Positions 14,804 to 16,165 of a stretch of 16,165 nt of DNA are shown piece by piece (position 1 is the first letter of the stretch; each line of letters opens with the position of its first letter). The stretch lies in NCBI GenBank assembly GCA_002372875.1, contig DFJD01000066.1, positions 1-16,165 of the forward strand, written 5' to 3'. This DNA is from Clostridiales bacterium UBA3680 (GTDB taxonomy: Bacteria > Bacillota > Clostridia > Lachnospirales > CAG-274). A program made the translations under genes and the position numbers. The notes under the pieces are model-generated. The model was not told the DNA's origin. It searched no databases and was given only the letters and a program-made list of their open reading frames with translations.

Positions 14804-15670
14804 TTAATTTCCTCCCTTTCTGTTTCGTATAAAAAAGTAAAGCGAAACCGAAAAAATTATAATATATCCCACAATGCTGATAGGATCGGGTATTTCCGAA
14901 AAAAGCACAAATCCAAGCACCGTGGCAAATATTATCTGTGTGTAATCAAATACCGATATGTCCTTCGCCGGCGCATAGGTATATGCTGCGGTTACGGAAA
15001 ACTGACCTCCCGCCGCCGCACAACCGGCACATATCAAAAACCCAAGCTGTACGGGTGTCATAGGTGAAAAATGCATTATTACATGCGGCAAAACAACAAT
15101 ACAGCTGAATGCCGAAAAAAAGAGCACTATAAGAGGGCCTTTAACTCCTCTTTCTCCGAGGGCTCTTACCATGGTATATGCAAGTCCCGCACCCATACCC
15201 CCGCAAAAACCTATAATAGCGGGTAAAACTTCTTTAATGTCGCCCCCGGGCTTTATTATGAACATCGCCCCAAAAAATGCTGTAAGTATACCAACTACTT
15301 GATATACCTTGGGCTTCTCTTTTAAAAACACAAAAGAGAAAAGCACCGCGAAAAAAGGGGACATTTTGTTTAGCATAGAGGCATTTGCAACGCCCATTTT
15401 ATCTATTGCATAAAAATTTCCCAGAATTCCTATCGTTCCGGCACTCGCTCTTACCAAAAACAGCGGCAGATCCTTCGGTTTGTATTTTAAAGGAATACCT
15501 TCCTTTACTATTACAAATATCGCCACCGCAAGCGCCACAAGATTTCTGAAGAAACTTTTCTGCACCGTGGGCACATCTCCCGAAAGCCTTACAAAGCAAT
15601 TCATAAGAGCGAAGCAAAATGCAGACATTATCAAAAACAATATGCCTTTTTGCTTATTATCACTCTTCAT
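14804..15670 (-). CDS. DMT superfamily transporter, EamA family
   Basis: A 288-residue polytopic inner-membrane protein with about ten hydrophobic helices arranged as two EamA repeats. The first repeat ends around NKMSPFFAVLFSFVFLKEKP and the second around DYTQIIFATVLGFVLFSE, each followed by a last helix in the usual EamA pattern. Family members export or import small metabolites such as amino acids or nucleotide sugars; the substrate is not readable here. I chose the ATG at 15670, which overlaps the recA stop by 11 bases, because it places the first helix near residue 9 as in relatives. A start at 15718 would add 16 polar residues and has only a distant GAGG. The ribosome site before 15670 is weak (GAAGAAG), consistent with coupling to recA. 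The next gene follows after two bases. Confidence 0.9.
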   Translation of the reverse strand: MKSDNKQKGILFLIMSAFCFALMNCFVRLSGDVPTVQKSFFRNLVALAVAIFVIVKEGIPLKYKPKDLPLFLVRASAGTIGILGNFYAIDKMGVANASMLNKMSPFFAVLFSFVFLKEKPKVYQVVGILTAFFGAMFIIKPGGDIKEVLPAIIGFCGGMGAGLAYTMVRALGERGVKGPLIVLFFSAFSCIVVLPHVIMHFSPMTPVQLGFLICAGCAAAGGQFSVTAAYTYAPAKDISVFDYTQIIFATVLGFVLFSEIPDPISIVGYIIIFSVSLYFFIRNRKGGN

Positions 15671-16165
15671 AATCTTCTTCAAAGCTGAGTTCCAATTCTT
15701 CGGCTTGATTGGTATCATCCGAAACGATTTCCTCTTCTACGGGAGTAAGTTCTCCCAAGGAAGAATTTTCAAGAGGCTCTATGCCGAAATGCTCCCTCAC
15801 CTTGTTTTCTATCTCAAGATAGATATCGGGGTGTGTTTGAAGAAATTTCTTGGCATTTTCTCTTCCCTGACCTATTTTTTCGCCGTTATAGCTGTACCAA
15901 GCGCCTCCTTTGGAAACGATATCAAGCTCAACGGCAGTATCGAGCACCTCGCCTGAGTGACTTATGCCCTCACCAAATATAATGTCAAACTCAGCGGTTT
16001 TAAAAGGCGGCGCAACCTTGTTTTTGACCACTTTCGCCTTTGTTCTGTTTCCTATTATCTCTGTACCGTCCTTAATTGCCTCTCCTTTTCTTACATCTAT
16101 TCTGACAGATGCAAAGAATTTAAGAGCGCGGCCGCCCGCAGTAGTTTCGGGGTTACCGAACATAA
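15660..16165 (-). CDS. recA: RecA recombinase, C-terminal part (5' end outside window)
   Basis: The last ~168 codons of recA are visible. The rest, including the ATPase P-loop, lies beyond the right edge. RecA forms filaments on single-stranded DNA for homologous recombination and triggers the SOS response. The visible part begins in loop L2 at MFGNPETTAGGRALKFFASVR, equivalent to E. coli residues from about 202. It continues through VKNKVAPPFKTAEFDI and GAWYSYNGEKIGQGRENA, and ends with a long acidic tail (EELELSFEEDYEE) typical of RecA. The stop TGA at 15660-15662 overlaps the transporter gene. The Met at 16163 is internal, not a start. Confidence 0.97.
   Translation of the reverse strand, partial: MFGNPETTAGGRALKFFASVRIDVRKGEAIKDGTEIIGNRTKAKVVKNKVAPPFKTAEFDIIFGEGISHSGEVLDTAVELDIVSKGGAWYSYNGEKIGQGRENAKKFLQTHPDIYLEIENKVREHFGIEPLENSSLGELTPVEEEIVSDDTNQAEELELSFEEDYEE

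Noticed and set aside
15480..15956. A 158-codon + strand open frame across recA and the transporter gene
   Set aside because: It is antisense to two clearly recognisable genes and resembles no known family.
1..16165. CRISPR arrays, insertion sequences, tRNA or rRNA genes, phage or toxin-antitoxin modules
   Set aside because: I looked on both strands and saw no regularly spaced repeats with unique spacers, no transposase or integrase motifs, no RNA gene signatures and no such modules.

Overview
This window looks like chromosomal DNA from a low-to-moderate GC Gram-positive anaerobe of the Clostridia (gut Oscillospiraceae/Ruminococcaceae-like). The basis is the AT-leaning codon use, strong AAGGAGG ribosome sites, lipoprotein and Sec signal peptides without an outer-membrane pathway, a DNA polymerase I with a degenerate 3'-5' exonuclease, and the polA/coaE/lytic transglycosylase neighbourhood. 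The genus cannot be named from the sequence alone.

Left half (1-9002, all + strand): one compact run of eight genes, with overlaps or gaps of at most 21 bases and no internal terminator. The order is polA (3' part only), a SUV3-like RNA helicase with a C-terminal zinc ribbon, coaE, a membrane-anchored lytic transglycosylase, a family 5 solute-binding lipoprotein, a GalT-like nucleotidyltransferase, D-Ala-D-Ala ligase, and a ModA-like lipoprotein. A strong hairpin terminator (8975-9002) closes the run. It combines DNA repair, RNA unwinding, CoA synthesis, peptidoglycan synthesis and cleavage, and two solute-binding proteins whose transporter partners are absent here.

Centre (9003-9364): a gene-free convergent gap that holds the minus-strand terminator of the next gene and a short GC-richer patch of unknown nature.

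Right half (9286-16165, all - strand, read from right to left): the recA 3' part, a DMT/EamA transporter overlapping recA, and then three secreted paralogues. Each paralogue has a signal peptide, a shared ~170-residue N-terminal domain that I do not recognise as a named family, and a C-terminal copper-amine-oxidase-N1-like domain (PF07833 type). The first paralogue (405 aa) starts two bases after the transporter stop. The second (363 aa) follows a terminator-like hairpin. The third is enlarged to 868 aa and has its own near-consensus promoter, a different codon usage suggesting high expression, and an upstream region rich in TGTAACA repeats.

The least explained part is this secreted three-gene family together with the repeat-rich control region at 12001-12422. 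Everything else fits known families.
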